Source of the DNA: an uncultured SAR116 cluster alpha proteobacterium
GTDB lineage: Bacteria > Pseudomonadota > Alphaproteobacteria > Puniceispirillales > Marisalimonadaceae
Direction of reading: 5' to 3'
NCBI GenBank assembly: GCA_902542765.1
Contig: CACBVW010000011.1
Coordinates: forward strand, 1-40,635
Length of the DNA: 40,635 bases
In this document: piece by piece, positions 33,514 through 40,635 of the stretch
Position numbering within the stretch: position 1 is the stretch's first letter
How the letters are laid out: the number at the start of each line of letters is the position of its first letter
Program-made: the position numbers and the translations under genes
Notes under the pieces: model-generated
Databases searched by the model: none
What the model was told of the DNA's origin: nothing
The model's input: only the letters and a program-made list of their open reading frames with translations

Positions 33514-34110
33514 TTATCTTGCTAAATTATGATAATTATTATTTGGTTCCATTTCGGTTGCCGAAGCTAGTCTGTTGGTCATGTTAAACAAACCAACAAT
33601 TGCACTAATGTCCCAAATATCTCTATCTGTATATCCAACATCCCTTAATTTTTTTCTATCCTTTTCACCAATTTCAGATGGGTCTTTTGTTAATTTTTTT
33701 GTAAAGTTAAGTAATTCCTCTTGTTTTTTTGGCAATTCTGCAGACCTGAAGTTAGCAGCTATTCGTTCTCCTAATTGAGGATCATTTGATAATTCTCTTA
33801 CTGCAGATCCATGAGCTACTAAACAATAAAAGCAATGATTTTCTGAAGAAACTGTAACGGCAATCATTTCTCTTTCCAATTTTGTTAAACCAGACTCACC
33901 TAACATCAAAGCATTATATAATTTAGTAAAACCTTCAAATTGTTTTGGAAATTTTGCAAAAGCTGCAAGAACATTTGGAATAAAGCCTAATTTTTGTTGA
34001 ACAATTTCTAAGTAGTTCTTTACTTGATATTCTCCATCTTTAGTACCTTTATAATCTAGATCTAATTTAGTTAAATTACCCTTTTGGCCTTGTTTTGTAA
34101 TCGTTGCCAT
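33514..34110 (-). CDS. AhpD-like carboxymuconolactone decarboxylase-family protein
   Basis: 198 residues of the AhpD/peroxidase-related family. The redox CxxC is in ENHCFYCLVAHGSA, with Cys93, Cys96 and His100 and a preceding Glu90, the proton-relay set of AhpD. The N-terminal region LGFIPNVLAAFAKFP is also characteristic. Members reduce peroxides or act as thiol-disulfide carriers. It directly abuts liuC (stop at 34111, start at 34110) inside the leucine operon, which is unusual company. It may protect against peroxide made by the flavoenzymes. Confidence 0.82.
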   Translation of the reverse strand: MATITKQGQKGNLTKLDLDYKGTKDGEYQVKNYLEIVQQKLGFIPNVLAAFAKFPKQFEGFTKLYNALMLGESGLTKLEREMIAVTVSSENHCFYCLVAHGSAVRELSNDPQLGERIAANFRSAELPKKQEELLNFTKKLTKDPSEIGEKDRKKLRDVGYTDRDIWDISAIVGLFNMTNRLASATEMEPNNNYHNLAR

Positions 34111-34908
34111 TTACTTCTCCATTAACCAATTTGGTTTTCTCTTCTCAAAAAAAGCATTAATTCCTTCTATTGCCTCAGGATTTTCCCATACATCTGCGAG
34201 AGCTTCAACTGTAAATCGAATTGTATTTTCATCTATTTTTGCAGATAAATTTCTTACTAGATTTTTTGAAGCAGATAACGCAGCAGGCGCATTTTTTAAA
34301 AAGGGTAAAATTTCGTTTGTTATAGTGTCATCTATTTTATTACTCGAAGTAAATAACTTTATTAAACCAATTTTTTGCCCTTCTTGAGGAGAAAATGTGC
34401 GGGCACTGGTAAACATGTCTATGGCATTGCTCGATCCAACTTTCAAAACCACATATGGACTGATTGTTGCTGGAATTAAGCCAAGCTTTGCTTCTGTAAG
34501 TGCTAATTTTACATTATCTAAAGATACTGCTATATCACATACAGATATAATTCCAATGCCGCCCCCAAAAGCATTTCCTTCAACTTTTGCAATTAAAGGT
34601 TTTGGAAAATTATACATTTTAAAAAGAAGCATTGCTAATTTTTTAGCTTCTTTAATTCTAGTTGATCTATCAGAAAAAATTTGTTTTTTCATCCAATCTA
34701 AATCTCCTCCAGCACAAAAAGATTTTCCATTGGCTGACAAAATTAATACTCGAGTATTTTCATCTTTTGATAGATTTTCAAAAGCATCACTTAATTCTTC
34801 AATCATTGTTGGTGATAAAGCATTATGTTTATCAGGTTGATTTAAAATAATGTGAGATACTCCCCCCTTATTCTGTAATATTATCGAATTTTTTTTAATT
34901 TCAGTCAT
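34111..34908 (-). CDS. liuC: Methylglutaconyl-CoA hydratase (enoyl-CoA hydratase family)
   Basis: A 265-residue crotonase-fold enzyme. GKSFCAGGDLDWMK forms the oxyanion hole. GGGIGI (115-120) replaces the GGGxEL of ordinary hydratases, and the retained Glu139 in LTEAKLGLIPATISPYVV is typical of LiuC/AUH proteins. It hydrates 3-methylglutaconyl-CoA to HMG-CoA. It lies just after HMG-CoA lyase and the two methylcrotonyl-CoA carboxylase genes, which makes the assignment firm. DmdD (methylthioacryloyl-CoA hydratase) is a related alternative that the context disfavours. Confidence 0.88.
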   Translation of the reverse strand: MTEIKKNSIILQNKGGVSHIILNQPDKHNALSPTMIEELSDAFENLSKDENTRVLILSANGKSFCAGGDLDWMKKQIFSDRSTRIKEAKKLAMLLFKMYNFPKPLIAKVEGNAFGGGIGIISVCDIAVSLDNVKLALTEAKLGLIPATISPYVVLKVGSSNAIDMFTSARTFSPQEGQKIGLIKLFTSSNKIDDTITNEILPFLKNAPAALSASKNLVRNLSAKIDENTIRFTVEALADVWENPEAIEGINAFFEKRKPNWLMEK

Positions 34909-34912
34909 GGAT

Positions 34913-35767
34913 TCAGTTTAAGATTAATTTCTGAGCAATTACACTACATTCTTTTAATTTATCTCTATCAAGGTTCGTTTCATAACCTTTAGATAATAGC
35001 AAATTGTTAACTTTTTCGGTTGCTACATTTCCTTTTGCTCCTGGTGAATATGGACAGCCACCTAATCCCCCTACGGATGCATCAAACGTCTTTATACCAT
35101 TTTCTAAGCAGACATTAATGTTATCAAGAGCATTTTGAAAAGTATCATGAAAATGGCCAGCTAATTTATCGGCTGATAAATATTTTAGGCATTCTTTTAC
35201 TACCTCTAGTGTTTGTTCTGGTGTTCCTTTGCCGGTCGTATCACCAAGTGAAATTTGGTAGCATCCCATTTTAAACAAATCTTTTGCAATTTGACCTACT
35301 ATTTTAGGATTGACAAAATTCTCATAAGGGCAGTGAGTAGAGCAACTAATGTAACCTCTTACAGGTATATTTAATTTCGAAGCTTTTTCAGTTATTGGAA
35401 TAAATCGTTTAAGACTTGTTTCAATGTCGCAGTTAGTGTTTTTTTTGCAAAATGTCTCAGATGCTGCAGTAAAAATTGCGACTTCATCGACATTAGCATT
35501 TAAGGCGTCATTAAACCCTCTTTCATTTGGTGTTAATGCGGTGTATTTAGTGTTTTTATTTCTATTAATTGTTCTGAAAACTTCTGCTGCATCAGCTAGT
35601 TGAGGAACCCATTTGTGACTCACAAAACTAGATGTCTCGATCTTGTTAAAACCACATTGAGATAGTTGGTCAATTAAAAAAACTTTTTCATCAGTTGAAA
35701 TAAATTTTTTCTCATTTTGAAGCCCGTCTCTTGGGCTCATTTCGAAAATATTTACTAAATTTCTCAA
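34913..35767 (-). CDS. liuE: Hydroxymethylglutaryl-CoA lyase
   Basis: A 284-residue TIM-barrel lyase that splits HMG-CoA into acetyl-CoA and acetoacetate. SPRDGLQNE (11-19) holds the metal/catalytic residues, GHFHDT (204-209) the metal-binding histidines, and GGLGGCPYSPGA (233-244) the signature with reactive Cys238. The start is TTG 35767, supported by AGGT 8 nt upstream; no nearby ATG would keep the N-terminus. It lies between the carboxylase alpha subunit and liuC in the leucine operon. Confidence 0.95.
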   Translation of the reverse strand: MRNLVNIFEMSPRDGLQNEKKFISTDEKVFLIDQLSQCGFNKIETSSFVSHKWVPQLADAAEVFRTINRNKNTKYTALTPNERGFNDALNANVDEVAIFTAASETFCKKNTNCDIETSLKRFIPITEKASKLNIPVRGYISCSTHCPYENFVNPKIVGQIAKDLFKMGCYQISLGDTTGKGTPEQTLEVVKECLKYLSADKLAGHFHDTFQNALDNINVCLENGIKTFDASVGGLGGCPYSPGAKGNVATEKVNNLLLSKGYETNLDRDKLKECSVIAQKLILN

Positions 35768-35778
35768 ATAAGTACCTA

Positions 35779-37782
35779 TTATTTTATTTTTTCTAAATTT
35801 AAGAGTTTAGAATTTTCAGTGACCTGTTCACCGTTTTTACAAAATATCTCTTTAATGATTCCGTCTCGTGGGGCAATTAATGAATATTCCATTTTCATAG
35901 CTTCTAATTTTAATAATACATCGCCTTTTTTAACACTGTTTTTTATTTTTAAATTATTAATTTTTATTATTCCATGCATAGGGGCAAAAATACTATCTTC
36001 GAATTTACTCTTTTCAACTGAATCTTGAGTTATACAATTTTTTAAGACAGCATCAAATGTATTTTCGTCACTAAAAATAGTAAAATTTTTATTACCTGTT
36101 GTTTTATCTTTAAAAACATTAAACTTTACCTCAAAGTTTTTGTTTTTTGTTTTCGCTTTTAAAGTTGAATCGTGAAACGAAACAGAAAAGAAATAATAAT
36201 CTTTATTATTAAATGCAACTTCAAAATTCTTATTACTAGTTTTAGTAATGAAAAAAGATGTTACTTTCTGACCTATAGTTATATTTATTGGATAAGTAGT
36301 TGGTTTCCAATTATACCAATAATTTTGTTGTGTAGGTGTCAGATTATTAAAGATTATTAATGATGCTAAAGCTTTAAGTTGAGGTTCAACATCTTTATCC
36401 ATAAATTGTTCAATGTTGTTTTCTACAAACTTTGTGTAAATATCTCCTTCCCTAAAGTAATTATTTTTTAATAATTTTTTTAATAAGTTTAAATTAGTAG
36501 TTATACCCGCAACTTCTATATCAAATAAACAATTTCTAAGATGATTGATTGCCTCCTTTCTGTTTTTGCCATGTGAAATTATTTTTGCAATCATTGGATC
36601 ATAATATGGGCTTATAAAATCCCCTTCTTTATTACCCGTATCTATAATGCAATAGGGATGATCAGAATTTTTTGGAAATTTTAAATGATGCAGACAGCCA
36701 CTTTGTGGAAGAAAGTTTTTATTTATGTCTTCAGCATAGAGTCTTGCTTCTACAGACCAGCCATTTAAATATATTTCATTTTGTGATTTAGGAAGTTTTA
36801 GGCCATTAGCTATATGTAACTGCCATTCAATAAAATTAGTAGATGTAATTTTTTCTGTAACTGGATGTTCAACTTGAATTCTCGTATTCATTTCCATAAA
36901 GTAAATTTTATTTTTATTAAGGCCATCAGTAATGTCTGCAATAAATTCTATTGTTCCAGCGCCCTGATAGTCTAAAGACTTTAAAGCGTTTACAGCTAAG
37001 TCACCTAAAAATTTGCGAATATCCTTACTAAGTTTTGGTGAAGGTGCTTCTTCAATAATTTTTTGTTGCCTTCTTTGTAATGTGCAATCTCTATCAAAAA
37101 AATGTACTACATTTCCGTGCTGATCAGAAAAAATTTGCACTTCAATATGACGAGCTTTAGTAATATATTTTTCAATTAAAATATTTTTATCATTAAAATT
37201 TGTTGAAGCTTCACTTGACGCCTCTTCTAAAGCAGAAAAAAAATTCTCTTTATTTTGTACAACTCTCATGCCTCTTCCGCCACCACCAGATCTTGCTTTT
37301 ATAAGAACTGGGTAACCAATTTCATCAGCTTTTTTTCTAAGAAAATTCTTATCTTGATTGTCACCATGATACCCTGGAATTACTGGGACACCTGCTTCCT
37401 CCATTATAAGTTTTGCTTTATCTTTTTCTCCCATGTTTTTAATAATTGTGCTTTTAGGGCCTATAAAAATTAAATTGTTTTTTTCAACAATTTTAACAAA
37501 TTTTGCATTTTCAGATAACAATCCATATCCTGGGTGAATTGCGTTAGCTTTATATTTTTTGCATATACTAATTATCGCAGGCCCATTCATGTATGTTTCT
37601 GAGACTAAAGAACCAGGAATGTTAACAGCTTCATCAGCAAGTTGGATATGTAAACTATCAGCATCTTCATTTGAATATATAGCAACTGTTGGTATATCAA
37701 GATTTTTTGCACATTTAATTATTTTACATGCAATTTCACCGCGGTTAGCAATTAATAATTTTTTTATCTTTTTTTTTATCAT
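35779..37782 (-). CDS. liuD: 3-Methylcrotonyl-CoA carboxylase, biotin-containing alpha subunit
   Basis: 667 residues. The biotin carboxylase part (about 1-450) has LIANRGEIACKI, HPGYGLLSENA, the ATP-grasp RSGGGGRGMRVV and EMNTRIQVEHPVTE. A linker region follows, then a C-terminal biotinyl domain with EAMKMEYS, biotin on Lys630. It carboxylates biotin with ATP and bicarbonate for transfer by the beta subunit to 3-methylcrotonyl-CoA. The order with ivd, beta subunit, lyase and hydratase supports MCC over propionyl- or geranyl-CoA carboxylase. It is lysine-rich in the linker compared with typical homologues. Confidence 0.93.
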   Translation of the reverse strand: MIKKKIKKLLIANRGEIACKIIKCAKNLDIPTVAIYSNEDADSLHIQLADEAVNIPGSLVSETYMNGPAIISICKKYKANAIHPGYGLLSENAKFVKIVEKNNLIFIGPKSTIIKNMGEKDKAKLIMEEAGVPVIPGYHGDNQDKNFLRKKADEIGYPVLIKARSGGGGRGMRVVQNKENFFSALEEASSEASTNFNDKNILIEKYITKARHIEVQIFSDQHGNVVHFFDRDCTLQRRQQKIIEEAPSPKLSKDIRKFLGDLAVNALKSLDYQGAGTIEFIADITDGLNKNKIYFMEMNTRIQVEHPVTEKITSTNFIEWQLHIANGLKLPKSQNEIYLNGWSVEARLYAEDINKNFLPQSGCLHHLKFPKNSDHPYCIIDTGNKEGDFISPYYDPMIAKIISHGKNRKEAINHLRNCLFDIEVAGITTNLNLLKKLLKNNYFREGDIYTKFVENNIEQFMDKDVEPQLKALASLIIFNNLTPTQQNYWYNWKPTTYPINITIGQKVTSFFITKTSNKNFEVAFNNKDYYFFSVSFHDSTLKAKTKNKNFEVKFNVFKDKTTGNKNFTIFSDENTFDAVLKNCITQDSVEKSKFEDSIFAPMHGIIKINNLKIKNSVKKGDVLLKLEAMKMEYSLIAPRDGIIKEIFCKNGEQVTENSKLLNLEKIK

Positions 37783-37793
37783 AATTGTGTTAC

Positions 37794-39401
37794 TTACATC
37801 CTAAAAATACCAAATTTAGTATCTTCAATTTCTTTGTTTAATGAAATTTTAAGACTGGCAGATAATATATCTCTTGATTTTTTTGGATCTATTATTCCAT
37901 CATCCCATAATCTAGCAGAGGCATATAGAGGATGAGATTGATTTTGAAATTGTTCTAGAATAGGTTTTTTAAATGCACTCTCGATACTTTTGTTCCATTT
38001 AGCTTTTTTGTTAAGAGTGTTTCTTTTTTTTAGAGAAGCTAAAACACTTGCTGCTTGTTCACCTCCCATTACCGAAATTCTCGAGCAAGGCCAAGTCCAT
38101 AAAAATCTCGGAGCAAAGGCCCTTCCACACATTCCATAGTTACCAGCGCCAAAACTACCACCAATTAACAATGTTATTTTTGGTACTTTTGTTGTTGCTA
38201 CGGCGTTTACAAGTTTGGCGCCATTTTTTGCTATTCCGCCATGTTCAGCTTTTTCGCCTACCATAAAACCAGTTATATTTTGTAAAAAAATTAAAGGTAT
38301 TTTTCTTTGACTGCATAGTTCTATAAAGTGTGTGCCTTTCAATGAGCTATCTGAAAATAGAACTCCGTTATTTGCAACAATTCCACATAAATCACCTTTT
38401 AATTTTGCAAATCCAGTAACTAAAGTTGTACCAAAGTTTTTCTTAAATTCGTCAAACTCAGATCCATCTACTATCCTCATAATAATTTCTCTGACGTCAA
38501 ATGTCTCTTTTGGATCTGCTGGAACTATGCCAGTTAGTTCGTTTTGGTCATATAATGGTTCTTCAAAAGATAAAATATTGCTAGAGGTTTTATTTTTTTC
38601 ATTTAAATTTTTAATACACTGTCTAGCTAAAGTTAGGGCATGCTCATCATTTTCAGCAAGATAGTCAGCAACACCCGATATTTTTGTGTGAACTTCTCCT
38701 CCGCCAAGACTTTCAGAGTCAGTAATTTCTCCAGTTGCTGCTTTTACTAATGGTGGTCCAGCTAAAAATATTGTACCTTGATTTTTTACAATTATTGTTT
38801 CATCAGACATAGCAGGAACATATGCACCACCTGCGGTGCAACTTCCTAAAACAACCGCTATTTGGGGGATCTTTTTAGATGACATGTTTGCTTGATTGAA
38901 AAAAATTCTTCCAAAATGTTCTTTGTCCGCGAAAACTTCATCTTGATTTGGTAGATTTGCTCCACCAGAATCTACCAAATAAATACAGGGTAAATTGTTC
39001 TCAAGAGCAATTTCTTGTGCTCGTAAATGCTTTTTTACTGTTATTGGATAATATGTACCTCCTTTAACAGTTGAATCATTGCAAATTACCATAACGTCAC
39101 GGTTATGAACTTTTCCAATCCCTGTAATTATTCCAGCTGAAGGACACTCATTATTATACATGTTATAGCCAGCTGTTAATCCTACCTCTAAAAAGGCACT
39201 TCCAGGATCTAAAAGCTTAGATACTCTATGCCTTGGTAGCATTTTGCCACGTTTTTGGTGCCGGTCATTCAATTCTTTTCCACCACCATTCATGGCAATC
39301 TCAACTGCTTTATGTGTAAGTTTATAATCAACAGAAAGTTTTTTTTGGTTTTTTAAAAATTTAATATCTTTAGAGTTAACTTTTGATTTTAATACTGTCA
39401 T
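37794..39401 (-). CDS. liuB: 3-Methylcrotonyl-CoA carboxylase, carboxyltransferase beta subunit
   Basis: A 535-residue carboxyltransferase with two crotonase-like halves. Features are [79 protein letters not shown], and [11 protein letters not shown] in the second half. These are the hallmarks of MCC beta. It moves the carboxyl group from biotin to 3-methylcrotonyl-CoA, giving 3-methylglutaconyl-CoA. Its ATG overlaps the ivd stop by one base, so the two are translationally coupled. It lies 11 nt before the alpha-subunit gene. Confidence 0.95.
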   Translation of the reverse strand: MTVLKSKVNSKDIKFLKNQKKLSVDYKLTHKAVEIAMNGGGKELNDRHQKRGKMLPRHRVSKLLDPGSAFLEVGLTAGYNMYNNECPSAGIITGIGKVHNRDVMVICNDSTVKGGTYYPITVKKHLRAQEIALENNLPCIYLVDSGGANLPNQDEVFADKEHFGRIFFNQANMSSKKIPQIAVVLGSCTAGGAYVPAMSDETIIVKNQGTIFLAGPPLVKAATGEITDSESLGGGEVHTKISGVADYLAENDEHALTLARQCIKNLNEKNKTSSNILSFEEPLYDQNELTGIVPADPKETFDVREIIMRIVDGSEFDEFKKNFGTTLVTGFAKLKGDLCGIVANNGVLFSDSSLKGTHFIELCSQRKIPLIFLQNITGFMVGEKAEHGGIAKNGAKLVNAVATTKVPKITLLIGGSFGAGNYGMCGRAFAPRFLWTWPCSRISVMGGEQAASVLASLKKRNTLNKKAKWNKSIESAFKKPILEQFQNQSHPLYASARLWDDGIIDPKKSRDILSASLKISLNKEIEDTKFGIFRM

Positions 39402-40567
39402 TATGATGTTTCCAAGAACAGCTCTCTACCAATCAACATTCTTCTTATTTCAGAAGTTCCAGCTCCAATTTCATATAATTTTGCATCTCTTAGAAGCCTA
39501 GCTACAGGAAAATCATTAGTATATCCATTACCACCTAATGCTTGTATTGCCTCTAAAGATAATTGAGTTGCTTTTTCTGCTGCATATAAAATACAACCAG
39601 CAGCATCTTTCCTAGTTGTTTCCCCTCTGTCACAAGCTTTTGCTACCTCGTATACATAAGACCTACATGCATTCATGGTGGTATACATGTCGGCTATTTT
39701 ACCTTGCATGATCTGAAATTCACCAATTGATTTTCCAAACTGTTTTCTTTCGTGAATATAAGGGACTACGGTATCCATTGCAGCTGCCATTATACCCAAA
39801 GGGCCTGCTGCAAGAACAACCCTCTCGTAGTCCAGTCCACTCATTAAAACAGAAGCTCCTTTTCCTTCTTTACCTAAAATATTTTCTTCTGGAACAGGGC
39901 AGTTTTCAAAAATAAGCTCTGCCGTATTTGATCCCCTCATCCCTAATTTATCTATTTTTTTACCAGTAGAAAATCCTGTCATTGTTTTTTCAATTATAAA
40001 CGCTGTGATGCCCTTTGATCCTCCCTTAGGGTCAGTTTTAGCGTATACAATCAAAGTATCAGCATCGGGACCATTAGTAATCCACATTTTTGAGCCATTT
40101 AATAAATAAGTATTATTTCCTTGTTTTTCAGCATGTAGCGTCATAGAGATAACGTCTGATCCAGATCCTGTTTCACTCATTGCAAGAGCGCCAATTTTTT
40201 CACCCTTACACAAGCTTGGCAAATATTTTTCTTTTTGTTCTTCGCTACCATTTCTATTTATTTGGTTAACACATAAATTAGAAAAGGCTCCATAAGACAG
40301 GCCAACTGAAGCACTTGCTCTGCTTATTTCTTCCATAGCTATACAGTGAGTCAAGTAACTCATTTCACTCCCACCATATTTTGAATCAGCGGTAATGCCT
40401 AGAAGTCCTAATTCACCAAGTTTCTTCCACAGTTGATTTGGAAAGGAGTTTTCTTTATCTATTTTATCAGCAAGAGGAGCTATTTCTTTTTGTGCAAATT
40501 TAAAAACTGTTTCTCTTAAAGCTTCATTATCTTCGCCGATCGAAAAATTCATTGAATGAAAAAACAT
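39401..40567 (-). CDS. liuA: Isovaleryl-CoA dehydrogenase
   Basis: A 388-residue acyl-CoA dehydrogenase. The FAD loop is [10 protein letters not shown] (130-139), with [10 protein letters not shown] and the specificity and catalytic block [15 protein letters not shown]. Its Glu248 sits at the isovaleryl-type base position. The C-terminal motif is [20 protein letters not shown]. It oxidises isovaleryl-CoA to 3-methylcrotonyl-CoA and passes electrons to ETF. The start at 40567 has AAAGGA about 10 nt upstream; an internal ATG at 40552 would lose that spacing. Its position immediately before liuB secures the assignment. Confidence 0.95.
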   Translation of the reverse strand: MFFHSMNFSIGEDNEALRETVFKFAQKEIAPLADKIDKENSFPNQLWKKLGELGLLGITADSKYGGSEMSYLTHCIAMEEISRASASVGLSYGAFSNLCVNQINRNGSEEQKEKYLPSLCKGEKIGALAMSETGSGSDVISMTLHAEKQGNNTYLLNGSKMWITNGPDADTLIVYAKTDPKGGSKGITAFIIEKTMTGFSTGKKIDKLGMRGSNTAELIFENCPVPEENILGKEGKGASVLMSGLDYERVVLAAGPLGIMAAAMDTVVPYIHERKQFGKSIGEFQIMQGKIADMYTTMNACRSYVYEVAKACDRGETTRKDAAGCILYAAEKATQLSLEAIQALGGNGYTNDFPVARLLRDAKLYEIGAGTSEIRRMLIGRELFLETS

Positions 40568-40582
40568 ATAATTTTAGTCCTT

Positions 40583-40635
40583 TTAAATTGATTTAGCTTG
40601 ATTTAATGCTCTTTGTTTTGCTAAAGCACTTTCTT
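40583..40635 (-). CDS. C-terminal end of an upstream operon gene (partial)
   Basis: The minus strand stays open from the window end and reads ESALAKQRALNQAKSI before a TAA at 40585-40583. This is 15 nt upstream of the ivd start, with the ivd ribosome-binding site in between. The spacing and frame suggest the tail of the preceding liu-operon gene. Too little is present to name it. Confidence 0.35.
   Translation of the reverse strand, partial: ESALAKQRALNQAKSI

Noticed and set aside
34397-34840. 147-codon open frame on the plus strand
   Set aside because: It is antisense to liuC, whose motifs and operon context are clear. Its translation has no recognisable domain or ribosome-binding site.
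34111-34908. DmdD-type methylthioacryloyl-CoA hydratase
   Set aside because: The GGGIGI and ISPYVV motifs and the position between HMG-CoA lyase and the rest of the liu operon point to methylglutaconyl-CoA hydratase.
38332-38664. 110-codon open frame on the plus strand
   Set aside because: It lies wholly within the coding sequence of the carboxyltransferase beta subunit and looks like a codon-bias shadow.

Overview
The window is a gene-dense, strongly A+T-rich stretch of a bacterial chromosome. The gene set suggests an alphaproteobacterium, probably a marine, partly streamlined heterotroph. This rests on a single-chain indolepyruvate ferredoxin oxidoreductase, a Coq7-type ubiquinone hydroxylase, a tripartite tricarboxylate transporter (TctCBA), a complete Liv ABC transporter, a liu leucine-degradation operon, a DUF3108 protein and a small NrtS protein. 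Intergenic spaces are tiny. I see no rRNA, tRNA, CRISPR array, insertion sequence or phage gene, and no marker that fixes the genus.

Region 1 (1-8474), organic-acid activation: a DmdC-type acyl-CoA dehydrogenase (cut by the window edge) diverges from an acyl-CoA ligase of the type that includes DmdB. The IorAB fusion follows on the minus strand, then a second, Acs/ACSM-like CoA ligase.

Region 2 (8475-20846), a probable organosulfur module: metY is preceded by a candidate SAM-II/SAM-V-like riboswitch. Then come an alpha/beta hydrolase, a third CoA ligase, a divergent DapA/NanA-family aldolase or lyase, a cupin that looks like a thiol dioxygenase, a four-domain rhodanese with one catalytic Cys, a TPP-dependent lyase, a TauE/SafE exporter, and the TctCBA carboxylate importer on the minus strand. 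The combination fits uptake of a (thio)carboxylate, thiol oxidation, C-C cleavage and sulfite export. The substrate is unknown and the pathway is inferred.

Region 3 (20847-27142): a 536-base, mostly non-coding gap with a possible 55-residue ORF; then coq7, a DCC-family thiol protein and a small unknown gene; then a full Liv-type ABC transporter.

Region 4 (27143-31114): a class III aminotransferase flanked by two small proteins resembling dimeric alpha/beta barrels, then nrtS, a DUF3108 protein and an AroE homologue.

Region 5 (31116-40635, minus strand): a long leucine/isovalerate operon, read as [partial gene]-ivd-MCC beta-MCC alpha-HMG-CoA lyase-liuC, followed by an AhpD-like protein, a second acyl-CoA dehydrogenase and a CaiB/BaiF CoA-transferase. 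It turns leucine-derived isovaleryl-CoA into acetyl-CoA and acetoacetate.

Two layout features stand out. All five convergent gene junctions are abutting or overlapping (between an 8-nt overlap and a 1-nt gap), leaving no room for terminators. The two strongest hairpins instead lie inside operons, just after the solute-binding-protein genes tctC and livK, and each precedes a permease gene with no evident Shine-Dalgarno sequence.
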